DNA of 64,000 bases from Natronobacterium gregoryi SP2. GTDB lineage: Archaea > Halobacteriota > Halobacteria > Halobacteriales > Natrialbaceae. The stretch is taken from positions 1,612,001 through 1,676,000 of the forward strand of contig NC_019792.1 in the NCBI RefSeq assembly GCF_000230715.2, written 5' to 3'. Positions 26,033-34,656 of this stretch are shown here, one piece after another (the stretch's first letter is position 1; each line of letters starts with the position of its first letter). Below the pieces are notes generated by a model, which searched no databases, was not told the origin of the DNA, and saw only the letters and a program-made list of their open reading frames with translations. Made by a program: the position numbers and the translations under genes.

Positions 26033-26043
26033 TCTAATAAACT
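26033..26043 (-). promoter_or_regulatory. TATA element of nadE
   Basis: Minus strand reads TTTATTAGATG 26-36 bp before the nadE ATG, the right distance for a leaderless archaeal transcript. Confidence 0.55.
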
Positions 26044-26199
26044 TCCCTCGAACACAGAAGGTAGACGAATGGGCAGTTCTGGCGGCCACGTGTGTCGCGA
26101 GCGCTACGTTGAAGTGGAATCGGCGGATACGTCAGTGTACACTCGAGTGCACCGCAGTGGGGCGGACGTCGTCCGTCGAAGTACGGCGCGAGTGAACAA

Positions 26200-26270
26200 G
26201 CGCCGGTGGTCTAGTGGTAGGACATGAGCTTCCCAAGCTCATAGCCCGGGTTCAATTCCCGGCCGGCGCA
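26200..26270 (+). tRNA. tRNA-Gly (CCC anticodon)
   Basis: Acceptor GCGCCGG pairs with CCGGCGC; anticodon stem TGAGC/GCTCA encloses TTCCCAA; T-arm CCGGG-TTCAATT-CCCGG; discriminator A. 71 nt, no intron. A TATA element is not obvious upstream. Confidence 0.95.
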
Positions 26271-26593
26271 TGTTGTGACGAACACCTCGTGAGTGACAAC
26301 TGGAGAGCAGAGAATCGAGCGCCACGAGCGAGAGTTCGCCAGACCAGCGGTCTCGAGTCGTTCGATCACGGGATGGGGTCGTCGGATGGGACTAACTCAC
26401 GTAATACAGCGGGGGACGACCGACTGCGACCGGTAGTGACATTCTCGAGACGGGGTTACGGGTTGGTGCTACTGGCTCTCCAGACAGCGACCACGACGAT
26501 CAGGTACCGATGGTGTCGTGTTCCGATTCCCCGTACCACACGGCGTTCGATTGAAAAGTCTTAATACTATCACCCGGGTATGTAGAGTTGCAA
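26271..26593. other. Spacer between tRNA-Gly and the first tRNA-Asp
   Basis: 323 bp with no gene that I can support. The last part (about 26560-26593) is the tRNA-Asp promoter: AAAAGTCTTAATACT with its TATA-like CTTAATAC about 25 bp upstream of the tRNA. This promoter block recurs before the second tRNA-Asp. Confidence 0.55.
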
Positions 26594-26666
26594 GCCCGGG
26601 TGGTGTAGTGGCCCATCATACAACCCTGTCACGGTTGTGACGCGGGTTCAAATCCCGCCTCGGGCG
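26594..26666 (+). tRNA. tRNA-Asp (GTC anticodon), copy 1
   Basis: 73 nt. Acceptor GCCCGGG pairs with CTCGGGC (one G-T), anticodon loop CTGTCAC within CAACC/GGTTG, T-arm GCGGG-TTCAAAT-CCCGC, discriminator G. Identical to copy 2 at 29501. Confidence 0.96.
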
Positions 26667-26966
26667 TTTTCTCGAAGCGTAATCCGTGAGCGACCAGCGT
26701 GTTGTGTTGTGACGATCAGATGTCGGAACGCGGGTAGACGGAATTCGAACGACGGGGAGCGGTCCGATCGACGTTCAGGGCGACCAGTTTGCCGCGTTGT
26801 GCGCCCTCGAGATCGAGCGCAGAGCGTGGCGGGTCCCGTCACTTGTCACCGATAGCTGCTCACTGCGAGTGGACGAGGCAGGCGTCGTCGTTGCAGACGC
26901 CGGGTAGCTGCTGGGACTGTCGTCGGTGACTGTGAGATAGTTGGCCGATAACGTTAATGTGGAAGT
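26667..26966. other. Spacer between tRNA-Asp copy 1 and htr
   Basis: 300 bp. The first 60 bp or so (GTTTTCTCGAAGCGTAATCC and on) are similar to the bases following the second tRNA-Asp copy, so the duplication extends past the tRNA. No gene seen. Confidence 0.5.
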
Positions 26967-29381
26967 ATGTCACATGCTGGTATGGGTCAACGAAAGAAGT
27001 CTGACAATTTTTGCCGTCGGCGCGTGTACGACACGCTTCGCAGCCGATATGTCTTCAAGATTGCTACAGTCGTACTACTCGTGGCGATATTGCTTCTCGG
27101 AGCCGGCTACGTGACGTTCGCTCAGGTAGAAGCGAGCGTGCAAGACGACGCAGAAGAGACGCTGGTCAACGCCGCGGACCGGGAGGTGCAGGGGCTCGAC
27201 CAATTCGTTCGTGAACGAAACAACGACGTCGCCCGGCTATCGGGGAACACGGCCCTTCGAAGCGACGACGACGAGGAGATCCGGGAGATACTACTGGGGA
27301 ACCTCGAGCAACTCCCGAGGGAGGTCGAGGCGGTCCACTACTACAATCTCGAGACGAGTAGGGTGGAGGTAAGCACCGATAATAGTCTCGAGGGAACGAC
27401 AATCGACGAGACCGAGCGGACGTGGGGTGTCGGGCCAGACGATTTCGGTAACGCGCTGGCAGTTCGGTCGTTCGAACCCTACGAGACCGCCGATGGACCA
27501 CGGGTCGGGTTCGCGAGCCCAATCTCGGGGCAATCGAGCCACACGGTCGTCGTGACCGTGAATCTCGCCGACAGGAGCGATCTGTTGATCTCGCCCGTCG
27601 ACGACGGTGTCATCGAAGTCGTCTCGACCGACGGACAGGTAGTCCTGGCCGAAGAACCGGACGACATTCTCACCGAGTTCCAGTTGCTCGACGAACTCCC
27701 ACATCTCGAGCAGAAGGGGGCGCTCGCTCATCTCGAGGAGGACGACGAAGCGACGGGAGAGGTCGAGATCGTCGCAGGAGGACACGATCGTATCGGCGAC
27801 GATCGGGCAGTCGTCGCGACGATTCCGCTCGAGGAGACGTCGTGGACGGTCGCCACAGTCGCACCGTACGGAACGGTATTCGATACTGTCGGCGACGTCA
27901 CACAGAACATCGGGGTCCTGATCGGTATTTCGCTGTTGGGGTTCGTCACTGTCGGGGCGGTGATCTCGCGGGACATCAGTAACTCCCTCGACGAGATGAC
28001 CGGGTACGCCGAAGAGATCGAGAGTGGGAACTTCGACGTGACGATCGAGCAGTCTCGAGTCGACGAGTTCGGCCAGCTAGCGGGACTGTTTGCCCGCATT
28101 CGGGAGACGATGAGTGAACAGTTAGTCGCGGTCGAAGAGCAGGCCGAGAAAGCCGACCAGGAACGCAAGCGTGCCAAGCAGGCCAAAGCCGACGCCGAAG
28201 AGGCACGGGAAACGGCCCAGCAGGCCAAAGCCGACGCCGAAGAGCTCAGCCACCACATCGAGCAGAAGGCCGAAGCGTACCGGGTTGCCATCGAAGCTGC
28301 CGCGGACGGTGATCTGACCTGTCGGGTCGATACGACCAGCCGGAGTCAGGCGATGATCGACATCGGGACCGCCCTGAACGGAATGTTGGCCGACGTCGAA
28401 CAGTTGGTCATTCGAATCCAGCGCGTCGCCCGTCAACTCGACGAGGAAAGCAACGAGGTGACGACTTCGACCGAGGAGGTGCAGGCGTCGAGTACCGACG
28501 TTGCTGAAAGTATCGAGGAAATTTCGGTCGGTGCCGAACAGCAAAACGAGCAGCTCACAGCGGCGGCGACGGAGATGAGTGATCTCTCGGCGACGGTCGA
28601 AGAGATCGCTTCGTCTTCGGATTCGGTTGCAGATCAGGTTGCCCAGGCCGCGGAGTGGGGGCAGGACGGCCAGCGAGCGGCGGCCGATGCGATCGAGACG
28701 ATGGAAGAGATCGAATCGCAGGCGGTCGACACTGTCGAAGAGATGGAGACTCTCCAGGACGAGGTCGAGCGAATCGGCGAGGTCGCCAATCTGATCGACG
28801 ACATCGCGAGCGAGACGAACCTGCTCGCGATGAACGCGTCGATCGAAGCCGCCAACGCGGCCGATTCCGGCGACGGGTTCGCCGTCGTAGCGGACGAGGT
28901 CAAGTCGCTGGCGGAAGAGACATCCGAGGCGACCCAGGAGGTCGAGCGACTCGTCGAAACGGTCGAAGAGTCGACCGAGTCAGTTGCCGGCGACGTCTTC
29001 GCGATGCAGTCTGGGATCGAAAACGGCAGAGAGACCATCGACGAAACGGTCGACACTCTCGAGCGGATCGTCGCCGCCGTCGAGGATGCAAACGCGAGCG
29101 TCCAATCGATCAACGAGGCGACGGACGATCAGGCTGCCTCTACCCAGAAGGTGGCTGCGAGGGTCGACGACGTGACGGCAGTCAGCGAGCGGACGGCAGC
29201 GGAGGCCCAGAACGTGTCGGCCGCAGCAGATCAGCAGTCGAGTGCTGTTCGACAGATAGCCGAGAACGCCGACTCGCTCTCCGGGCGGGCCGAGGAGTTA
29301 CAGACGCTCGTGGATCGGTTCGATACGTCAGCTACCGACGATGGCGAGGGGAATACCGAACTCGTGACAGTCGACGACTGA
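26967..29381 (+). CDS. htr: Methyl-accepting transducer protein (Htr)
   Basis: An 804-residue membrane receptor for taxis, signalling through CheW/CheA. A basic N-terminus leads into TM1 (about 28-53), an extracellular sensory domain of about 255 residues of Cache/PAS type (54-313), TM2 (about 314-334), HAMP domains in the 335-480 region separated by a coiled coil with a QAKADAEEA repeat, and the long MCP signalling coil. The hairpin tip NLLAMNASIEAANA (about 617-630) is intact. No C-terminal CheR-docking pentapeptide is seen. No che gene is near. The ligand is unknown. It lies between two tRNA-Asp copies, and a collapsed paralogue follows the second copy. Confidence 0.93.
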   Translation: MSHAGMGQRKKSDNFCRRRVYDTLRSRYVFKIATVVLLVAILLLGAGYVTFAQVEASVQDDAEETLVNAADREVQGLDQFVRERNNDVARLSGNTALRSDDDEEIREILLGNLEQLPREVEAVHYYNLETSRVEVSTDNSLEGTTIDETERTWGVGPDDFGNALAVRSFEPYETADGPRVGFASPISGQSSHTVVVTVNLADRSDLLISPVDDGVIEVVSTDGQVVLAEEPDDILTEFQLLDELPHLEQKGALAHLEEDDEATGEVEIVAGGHDRIGDDRAVVATIPLEETSWTVATVAPYGTVFDTVGDVTQNIGVLIGISLLGFVTVGAVISRDISNSLDEMTGYAEEIESGNFDVTIEQSRVDEFGQLAGLFARIRETMSEQLVAVEEQAEKADQERKRAKQAKADAEEARETAQQAKADAEELSHHIEQKAEAYRVAIEAAADGDLTCRVDTTSRSQAMIDIGTALNGMLADVEQLVIRIQRVARQLDEESNEVTTSTEEVQASSTDVAESIEEISVGAEQQNEQLTAAATEMSDLSATVEEIASSSDSVADQVAQAAEWGQDGQRAAADAIETMEEIESQAVDTVEEMETLQDEVERIGEVANLIDDIASETNLLAMNASIEAANAADSGDGFAVVADEVKSLAEETSEATQEVERLVETVEESTESVAGDVFAMQSGIENGRETIDETVDTLERIVAAVEDANASVQSINEATDDQAASTQKVAARVDDVTAVSERTAAEAQNVSAAADQQSSAVRQIAENADSLSGRAEELQTLVDRFDTSATDDGEGNTELVTVDD

Positions 29382-29466
29382 TCTCGAGGGCGTCGGCCGA
29401 CGACGAATCGGTCCGGTAAGGAATGACGATGACAGCAGTTTGACTGGGCGAACCGAGAACAAAACC

Positions 29467-29474
29467 CTTAATAC
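29467..29474 (+). promoter_or_regulatory. TATA element of tRNA-Asp copy 2
   Basis: CTTAATAC about 27-34 bp upstream of the tRNA, inside ACCCTTAATACTCTCAC; the same element (AGTCTTAATACTATCAC) precedes copy 1, which supports both as promoters. Confidence 0.6.
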
Positions 29475-29500
29475 TCTCACCGGGAAACGATGAGTTGCAA

Positions 29501-29573
29501 GCCCGGGTGGTGTAGTGGCCCATCATACAACCCTGTCACGGTTGTGACGCGGGTTCAAATCCCGCCTCGGGCG
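29501..29573 (+). tRNA. tRNA-Asp (GTC anticodon), copy 2
   Basis: 73 nt, identical to copy 1 at 26594. The promoter block before it and about 60 bp after it are also alike in both places, so a segment larger than the tRNA was duplicated. Confidence 0.96.
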
Positions 29574-29663
29574 TTTTCTTGGAGTGTAATTCGTGAGCAA
29601 CCAGCGTGCTGTGTTGCGAACATCGAACGGCGAGAGACGACGATAAGTTGGTTTCGACTCGGC

Positions 29664-29760
29664 AGGTGTCCTGCAGAGCCGATCCCCAATCTTGACCAAT
29701 CGGTCTGTCAGGCGTTCGTCGCCAAACTCAGCAGACTGAAACTCCTTTCGAATTTTGCCA
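29664..29760 (-). pseudogene. Remnant of an IS4-type transposase N-terminus
   Basis: A short minus-strand stretch reads KEFQSAEFGDERLTDRLVKI, then GDRL, which matches the N-terminal DNA-binding domain of IS4-family (Tn5-like) transposases as I know the pattern (FGD-RLT-RLVKI). No catalytic domain follows and no inverted repeats were recognised. Treated as a relic next to the collapsed htr copy. Confidence 0.5.
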
Positions 29761-29968
29761 GAGCCATCAGTCTGACACAGCTCCGCCTCGCCTCCATCTG
29801 TCCTCCGGCTTTGTGACCCACTCTGCATCTTGGCCACACTCTCTGCGAACTACGGCGATAGGATTTGTGGGTAAGAGACAGCGCTTTAGCGGTGGGTGGC
29901 TCAAGGAAGTCGTCTCGACGGATACAGGACAGGTGGCACTCGGCGAGGGGGCGGGAGAGCTTCTCGAG

Positions 29969-30245
29969 GAGTTGACGGGCTACGCGGAGGCGATCGAGGC
30001 CGGGAATCTCGACGTGACGGTCGGGGCGAAACGACAGCGCGGGCAACTCGAGACCGAACGTGTCGGCGGCAGCCGAAGAACAGACGAGCGCGGTACGGGG
30101 AATCGTCGAAAACGCCGAGTCGCTGTCGGGTCGTGCTGACGAACTCCAGTCGCTCGTCGACCGATTCGACACGTCGGAAAACGATGGAGCCGACGGCGGG
30201 GGGAACGGCGAGACAACCGACGTCGTGGTGGTCGGCGATGGCTAA
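29969..30245 (+). pseudogene. Collapsed second htr copy
   Basis: Two pieces of an htr gene are fused by a large internal deletion. First a HAMP-entry segment ELTGYAEAIEAGNLDVTV, closely like EMTGYAEEIESGNFDVTI of the intact gene; then, after about 35 bp, the C-terminal end NVSAAAEEQTSAVRGIVENA through LSGRADELQSLVDRFDTS to the stop at 30243. Everything between, including the signalling tip, is missing, and so is the sensory part. Together with the duplicated tRNA-Asp upstream it marks a former tandem tRNA-Asp/htr duplication. Confidence 0.8.
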
Positions 30246-30276
30246 TACCGTCCCAACCGTCGACTGACGGGTCGAA
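30243..30276 (+). repeat. TAGTAC-family palindromic repeat, left half
   Basis: Starts TAATACCGTCCCAACC and continues GTCGACTGACGGGTCGAA. It is identical, apart from one base at the end, to 51380-51413. The TAA stop codon of the htr remnant is its first three bases. The right half is degenerate here. Confidence 0.65.
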
Positions 30277-30479
30277 ACCGGTTGTGTGGGCCGGCTCGAC
30301 GCCTTCATCGACGTTTGACCAAGAGCTGACCGATCTGTGGCTCCGGTCGCTCTGATAAGAATATATTTCCGGGCGAGAGCTAATTAGTTAATAACCGATT
30401 GGGGTCCGTCGTACGACGAGTGGGGATCGTCGGGGTCGGCGACGAGGACCGAGATCGCGACAGCAGACTACGCAGATTC

Positions 30480-32663
30480 ATGACGAACATTACTGCCCTT
30501 GTCGTCGACAACGAACCCGGTTTCGCCGAACTGGCCTGCGAGATGCTCGAGCGCGAACGCGACGCGATCGATGCCGAGCCAGCGACGAGCACCGTGGACG
30601 CACTCGAACGTCTCGAAGCGACCGGAGCACCGCCGGTCGACTGTATCGTCAGTGACTACGCGATGCCGCGGATGACCGGCCTCGAACTGCTTGAGCAGGT
30701 TCGAGCGGTAGATCCCGATCTGCCGTTTATTCTCTTTACGGGCAGAGGGTCCGAGGCTGTCGCGAGCGAAGCGATCGATGCTGGTGTGACACAGTATCTG
30801 CAGAAGCGGGCCGAGAGCGAGCAGTACGCCGTGTTGGCAGCTGAGATCGTCAACGCTGTCGAACAGTACCGCACCGAAAACGAACTTCAGGAAAACGAGC
30901 GACGATACCAGCGGACGGTCACGGCACTACACGAGACGGCGCGTGACTTGATGCGGGCCGAGAGCAAAGACGAGATTTACCGGACGGCGGTTGAGACGGG
31001 CCGAGAGGATCTCGACGTTCCGGTCGTCGTGGCCTACGCGTTCGACTCGAGTGAGGGTGCACTCGAGTTGAGTGCGTCGTCCGAAAGGACGGTAGGGACC
31101 GAGCCGAAAAGCGGTGAGGCTCCGGCTGTAACTCCGGAGACGCCGACAGGAACGACAGGCCTTGATCCCGCGCCGCGGTTCGAACGCGGTGACGGAGTCG
31201 TCTGGGAGGTCTTCTCGGAGGGTGAAACGACCACCTGCGACGGAACGGACGCTGTCAGGGCCACTGCCGTCGAGGACGACGATCCGGCCGTTCGGAACTG
31301 GAGCGAACTTGTCGTTCCCCTCGGTACCCACGGGGTGTTGGTCGCCGGCACCGACGATACCGACGGTTTCGATGGGGCGAAGACGGAACTGCTGCACGTG
31401 CTATCGGCAAACGTCGAGGCCGCGCTGGATCGTGCCGAACGCGAGGACCTGCTCCGGGAGCGCGACCGGACGTTGACCCAGCAAAACGAGGAACTGAGTA
31501 GACTCAACCACACGAACAGCGTTGTTCGAGAGATCAATCACGGGATCGCACAGGCCTCGACGCGGCCGGAAATCGAGACGACCGTCTGTGAGCGCCTCGC
31601 CAACACCGACCGCTACCAGTTCGCCTGGATTGCGACCGCGGACGAACCACCGGAACCGACCACCTGGGCCGGCGTCGACGCAACGTACGTCGACAAGCTT
31701 CACGAGGAAGGCGACCGTGCGCCCGAAGTCGCCCTAGTCCGTGACGCTCTCGAGTCTAACTGCGTCTGCGTCGTAGACGACGTCCTCGAGGCCGAAGGCT
31801 GGGACCATCGCCGTAAAGAAGCACTCACCCACGGCTACCAGACGGTTCTTGCGGTGCCACTTTCCGACGAAGAACGACGCCGCGGCGTCCTGGTCGTTCA
31901 CGTCGACGGCGTCGGCTCGATTGGCGACCGTGAACGAGAGGTCTTCGCCGAACTCGGAGAGACGATCGGGTACGCGCTCCGGTCGGTCGAGCGAGCGCGG
32001 GCGATGTTGATCGATAGCCGGATCGAACTCGAACTCGAGTGTCGGGACGACCGGCTATTGCTCAATCGGCTCTCGAATTGGTCGGGTGGACGAGTAACGC
32101 TCGAGGGCGTGATCGATCGTGGCGACGGAGACGTCGTCAGTTTCGTCAGCGCTCCCGACACCGTTTCGCCGGCCACGCTCGAAGAAGAGTCGGCGGTCGT
32201 CGAGCGAGCCACGGTCGTCTCCGAGGGCGACGAACTGTTGCTCGAGGCGACGACCGGTCCAACGCCGTTTCTCGAGGTGTTACACAGCTACGACGTCAGG
32301 CTCCAGTCGGTCGCCTCCGAGGGCGGCGTCGCGACGCTCACCCTGGCGGTTCCCAAACAGATCGATACTCGCGAACTCGTCGAGTCGATCAGGGTCGAGT
32401 ACCCTGAAACGGAGTTGCAGGCACGTCGGGAGACGACCGCGACTCCCTCGACCCGTCAGCTCGATACGTACCTCGAACAGCGACTGACAGACAGACAGTT
32501 CGAGGCGTTGCAGGCGGCTCACTACGGTGGATTCTTTTCCTGGCCGCGGGAGACGACGGCCGAAGAACTCGCCGAGGTGCTGTCGGTGTCGCCGCCGACC
32601 TACCACTATCACCTCCGGGCAGCGGAGCGAAAGCTCGTCTCGCTCGCGTTCGATGGAATCTAA
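30480..32663 (+). CDS. Receiver-GAF-GAF-HTH_10 regulator (Bat-like)
   Basis: A 727-residue transcription regulator of the bacterioopsin-activator type. Receiver domain (about 4-118) with the phospho-acceptor Asp59 in IVSDYAMP; a GAF-like domain (about 130-320); a coiled coil; a second GAF domain (about 355-510); the Bat/BAT C-terminal domain (about 515-655); and an HTH_10 domain at the end (RQFEALQAAHYGGFF, then SPPTYHYHLRAAERKL). The receiver suggests phosphorylation by a separate histidine kinase. The ATG at 30480 gives the normal receiver start; the extra upstream reading is arginine-rich. Targets are unknown; no opsin or crt gene is in the window. Confidence 0.88.
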   Translation: MTNITALVVDNEPGFAELACEMLERERDAIDAEPATSTVDALERLEATGAPPVDCIVSDYAMPRMTGLELLEQVRAVDPDLPFILFTGRGSEAVASEAIDAGVTQYLQKRAESEQYAVLAAEIVNAVEQYRTENELQENERRYQRTVTALHETARDLMRAESKDEIYRTAVETGREDLDVPVVVAYAFDSSEGALELSASSERTVGTEPKSGEAPAVTPETPTGTTGLDPAPRFERGDGVVWEVFSEGETTTCDGTDAVRATAVEDDDPAVRNWSELVVPLGTHGVLVAGTDDTDGFDGAKTELLHVLSANVEAALDRAEREDLLRERDRTLTQQNEELSRLNHTNSVVREINHGIAQASTRPEIETTVCERLANTDRYQFAWIATADEPPEPTTWAGVDATYVDKLHEEGDRAPEVALVRDALESNCVCVVDDVLEAEGWDHRRKEALTHGYQTVLAVPLSDEERRRGVLVVHVDGVGSIGDREREVFAELGETIGYALRSVERARAMLIDSRIELELECRDDRLLLNRLSNWSGGRVTLEGVIDRGDGDVVSFVSAPDTVSPATLEEESAVVERATVVSEGDELLLEATTGPTPFLEVLHSYDVRLQSVASEGGVATLTLAVPKQIDTRELVESIRVEYPETELQARRETTATPSTRQLDTYLEQRLTDRQFEALQAAHYGGFFSWPRETTAEELAEVLSVSPPTYHYHLRAAERKLVSLAFDGI

Positions 32664-32762
32664 TTAATTAGTACTTGCCACTGTCCATTACTAATAGGTT
32701 ATAGAGTATGCTTAATGAGTAGTAGCACGTAGGACTGAGTGGCGATCTTCGGTAGTTGTCGC

Positions 32763-32803
32763 CACCCCCACCCCACCCCCCACCCCCAATCCCCAATTTC
32801 CCC
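32763..32803 (-). repeat. G-quadruplex-like G-rich tract
   Basis: On the minus strand the sequence has runs GGGG, GGGG, GGGGG, GGGGGG, GGGG and GGGGG separated by loops of one to five bases, with three of the loops a single T. It lies between the convergent ends of the Bat-like gene (stop 32663) and the methyltransferase gene (stop 32857). It fits a G4 motif and could act in termination or stall polymerase; no function is shown. Confidence 0.6.
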
Positions 32804-32856
32804 ACATTTCCGGCGATCCAGAGAGCCATCTCCGACACGACGTGCGAGCGCGGTCG

Positions 32857-33612
32857 TCAGTTCGGCCCCGATTCGACGCGACGGTCCCATTCGATCCACT
32901 CTCGTTCCCAGCCAGCACGGGACTCGAGTCGCTTTCGGGCACGTTCCCGGTCTTCCCGTTCTGTGCGGTTTCGCTCGACGGCACCGGCCTGTTCGCCGTC
33001 GACGAGCAGCGGATCGAATGAAACGATGCCGAACTCACGCCGTTTGTCCCCGGGAGAGACCGAAACGAGTCGCTGTCGCTGAGTGCCACAGGGAAAGACG
33101 AGTCGGCCGTCCTCGGCGAGTTGATCGAGCAACGCTCGTGGCGGTTCGACGGCCGCCGCCTCGAGTAGGATGCGATCGAACGGAGCGTACTCCGGCAGAC
33201 CGCTCGCACCGTCGCGTCGGTCGACGAGCACGCCATTGTACCCCGCTCGAGCCAGGTTCTCGCGAGCTAGCCCGACCAGTGGGCGGGCGATGTCGATGGC
33301 GTGGACGTTCGTCTCGTCGGTCAGTTCCGCGGCGACTGCTGCCGTGTAGCCGACGCCAGCGCCGACGATCAACACGCTGTCGCCGTCCTCGATCGAGAGG
33401 GTATCGAAGAGACGAGCGACCGTACTCGGCGCGAGGACGCGCGTTCCGAGTGTTTCGTGTTCGCGATCGGCGTAGGCCACCCGCTCCTCTTCGAGAAACT
33501 CGTGGCGCGAGACATCCCGCATGGCGAGGGCGACAGCCTCGTTCGAGAGGACCTCTTTGGGTGGTGACGTAAGCCCGTCGACCATGTCGTCCCGTAGTAC
33601 CGCGGGTTCCAT
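32857..33612 (-). CDS. PIMT-like methyltransferase, divergent paralogue
   Basis: A 251-residue SAM-dependent methyltransferase of the isoaspartyl-methyltransferase fold (motif I VLIVGAGVGYTAAV, then VHAIDIA and DRILLEAA). The family's substrate loop TISAPHMVA is replaced by TLGTRVLAPSTVA, so it may not repair isoaspartate. A basic/acidic C-terminal tail (RTEREDRERARKRLE) is extra. It follows pcm on the same strand by 41 bp, so both are probably co-transcribed. Such tandem pairs are common in haloarchaea; the function of the second gene is unknown. Confidence 0.83.
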   Translation of the reverse strand: MEPAVLRDDMVDGLTSPPKEVLSNEAVALAMRDVSRHEFLEEERVAYADREHETLGTRVLAPSTVARLFDTLSIEDGDSVLIVGAGVGYTAAVAAELTDETNVHAIDIARPLVGLARENLARAGYNGVLVDRRDGASGLPEYAPFDRILLEAAAVEPPRALLDQLAEDGRLVFPCGTQRQRLVSVSPGDKRREFGIVSFDPLLVDGEQAGAVERNRTEREDRERARKRLESRAGWEREWIEWDRRVESGPN

Positions 33613-33653
33613 AGTCGGAGTATCGCTCGAGACGTAATCAATGGCGCGCTTGC

Positions 33654-34316
33654 CTACCCGCGCATTCGAACGAACCGGACGCCGCAGTGTTCGGTCCGCT
33701 CGAGGCTCCCGTCTGCCCGCTTCGTTGCTTTCACGAGCGTCTGAAAGGCGGTCCCGACGGGAGCGAGTAGTCGGCCACCCGTCTGGAGCTGTTCGACGAC
33801 CGGGCCTGGCAGTTCCGGCGTCGCACAGGTGAAGTAGGCGGCGTCGTAGGGGGCGTGGTCGGCCCACCCCTCGCGGCCGTCACCGACCCGCACCGAGACG
33901 TCGCCGTAGCCCGTCTTTTTCAGCCGTTCGCGTGCCTTCTCTGCCAGCTCCTCGCCGTACTCGACGCTGTAGACGTTCTCCGCGCCGACGAACTCGGCCG
34001 TGACTGCCGCGTGGTAGCCACAGCCAGTCCCGATCTCGAGAACAGACTCGCCTTCCTCGAGTTCCAGTTCGTCGGCCATGATCGCGACCATGTGCGGTGC
34101 GCTGATCGTCTGGCCCTCGCCGATCGGCAGCGGCCGGTCGGCGTAGGCGTCGCCGCGGCGATCCGGCGGGACGAACTCGTGACGGGGCACCGACTCGAGC
34201 GCCTCGAGGACGCGGTCGTCGTCGACGCGGGAGGCGACGGTCCGGATCATCCGCTCGCGGACGGTTTCGTAGTCGTCGGCGTCGCCAGGGCCGTCGAACC
34301 CGAAGCGGTCGAACAT
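33654..34316 (-). CDS. pcm: Protein-L-isoaspartate O-methyltransferase
   Basis: 220-residue repair enzyme that methylates isoaspartyl residues of aged proteins using SAM. Motif I VLEIGTGCGYHAAV, the substrate loop TISAPHMVAIM and the post-motif LLAPVG are intact. First gene of the pcm/PIMT-like pair read leftwards. Confidence 0.93.
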   Translation of the reverse strand: MFDRFGFDGPGDADDYETVRERMIRTVASRVDDDRVLEALESVPRHEFVPPDRRGDAYADRPLPIGEGQTISAPHMVAIMADELELEEGESVLEIGTGCGYHAAVTAEFVGAENVYSVEYGEELAEKARERLKKTGYGDVSVRVGDGREGWADHAPYDAAYFTCATPELPGPVVEQLQTGGRLLAPVGTAFQTLVKATKRADGSLERTEHCGVRFVRMRG

Positions 34317-34656
34317 GGTCGACGATACGCGCTCGCGGGCAATAGGTAGTGGGCCGAAATTGCGGGGGTATCCCGACAGGAGACTGACGAATACAGCCAG
34401 AATTCGTGGTGCACGCAGTCGGCTGGGGAGGGTGAGGTTTCGGGCGGGACTGATACGGTTTACTGTAAGTCATTTGCGGCACAACTGCGACCCGGGCGGC
34501 GGTTGCGCCGGTAAATCGGTACAGTAATCCGTATAAAAGGGCCGGGGGCTTTCTGGGTGGTGTCGGCTTCATCTCGCTGCGAAAGCGGTTGCTTTCGCCT
34601 CGAGTCGCTGTAAGTCCCTGCGTTGTAGTTTTCAGCTCTCGAAAGAACGAACGAGT
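34317..34656. other. Intergenic region with palindromic repeat and hairpin
   Basis: 340 bp between pcm start and the 3' end of the zinc-ribbon gene. It holds repeat copy A (34451-34534) and a separate hairpin with arms GCGAAAGC and GCTTTCGC at 34578-34597, about 60 bp downstream of the zinc-ribbon gene stop, where it could act in 3' end formation. The pcm promoter must lie to the left. Confidence 0.5.
34451..34534. repeat. TGATACGG palindromic repeat, copy A
   Basis: Outer arms TGATACGGTTTACTGTA and TACAGTAATCCGTATA; inner arms around GCGGCACAACTGC and GCGGTTGCGCCG. 84 bp, intergenic, not touching a stop codon. Confidence 0.8.

Noticed and set aside
26594-29573. Integrated element bounded by two tRNA-Asp copies as attachment sites
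   Set aside because: Both tRNAs are full length with promoters, and the interval holds only an htr gene with no integrase; a tandem duplication with a collapsed second htr explains it better.
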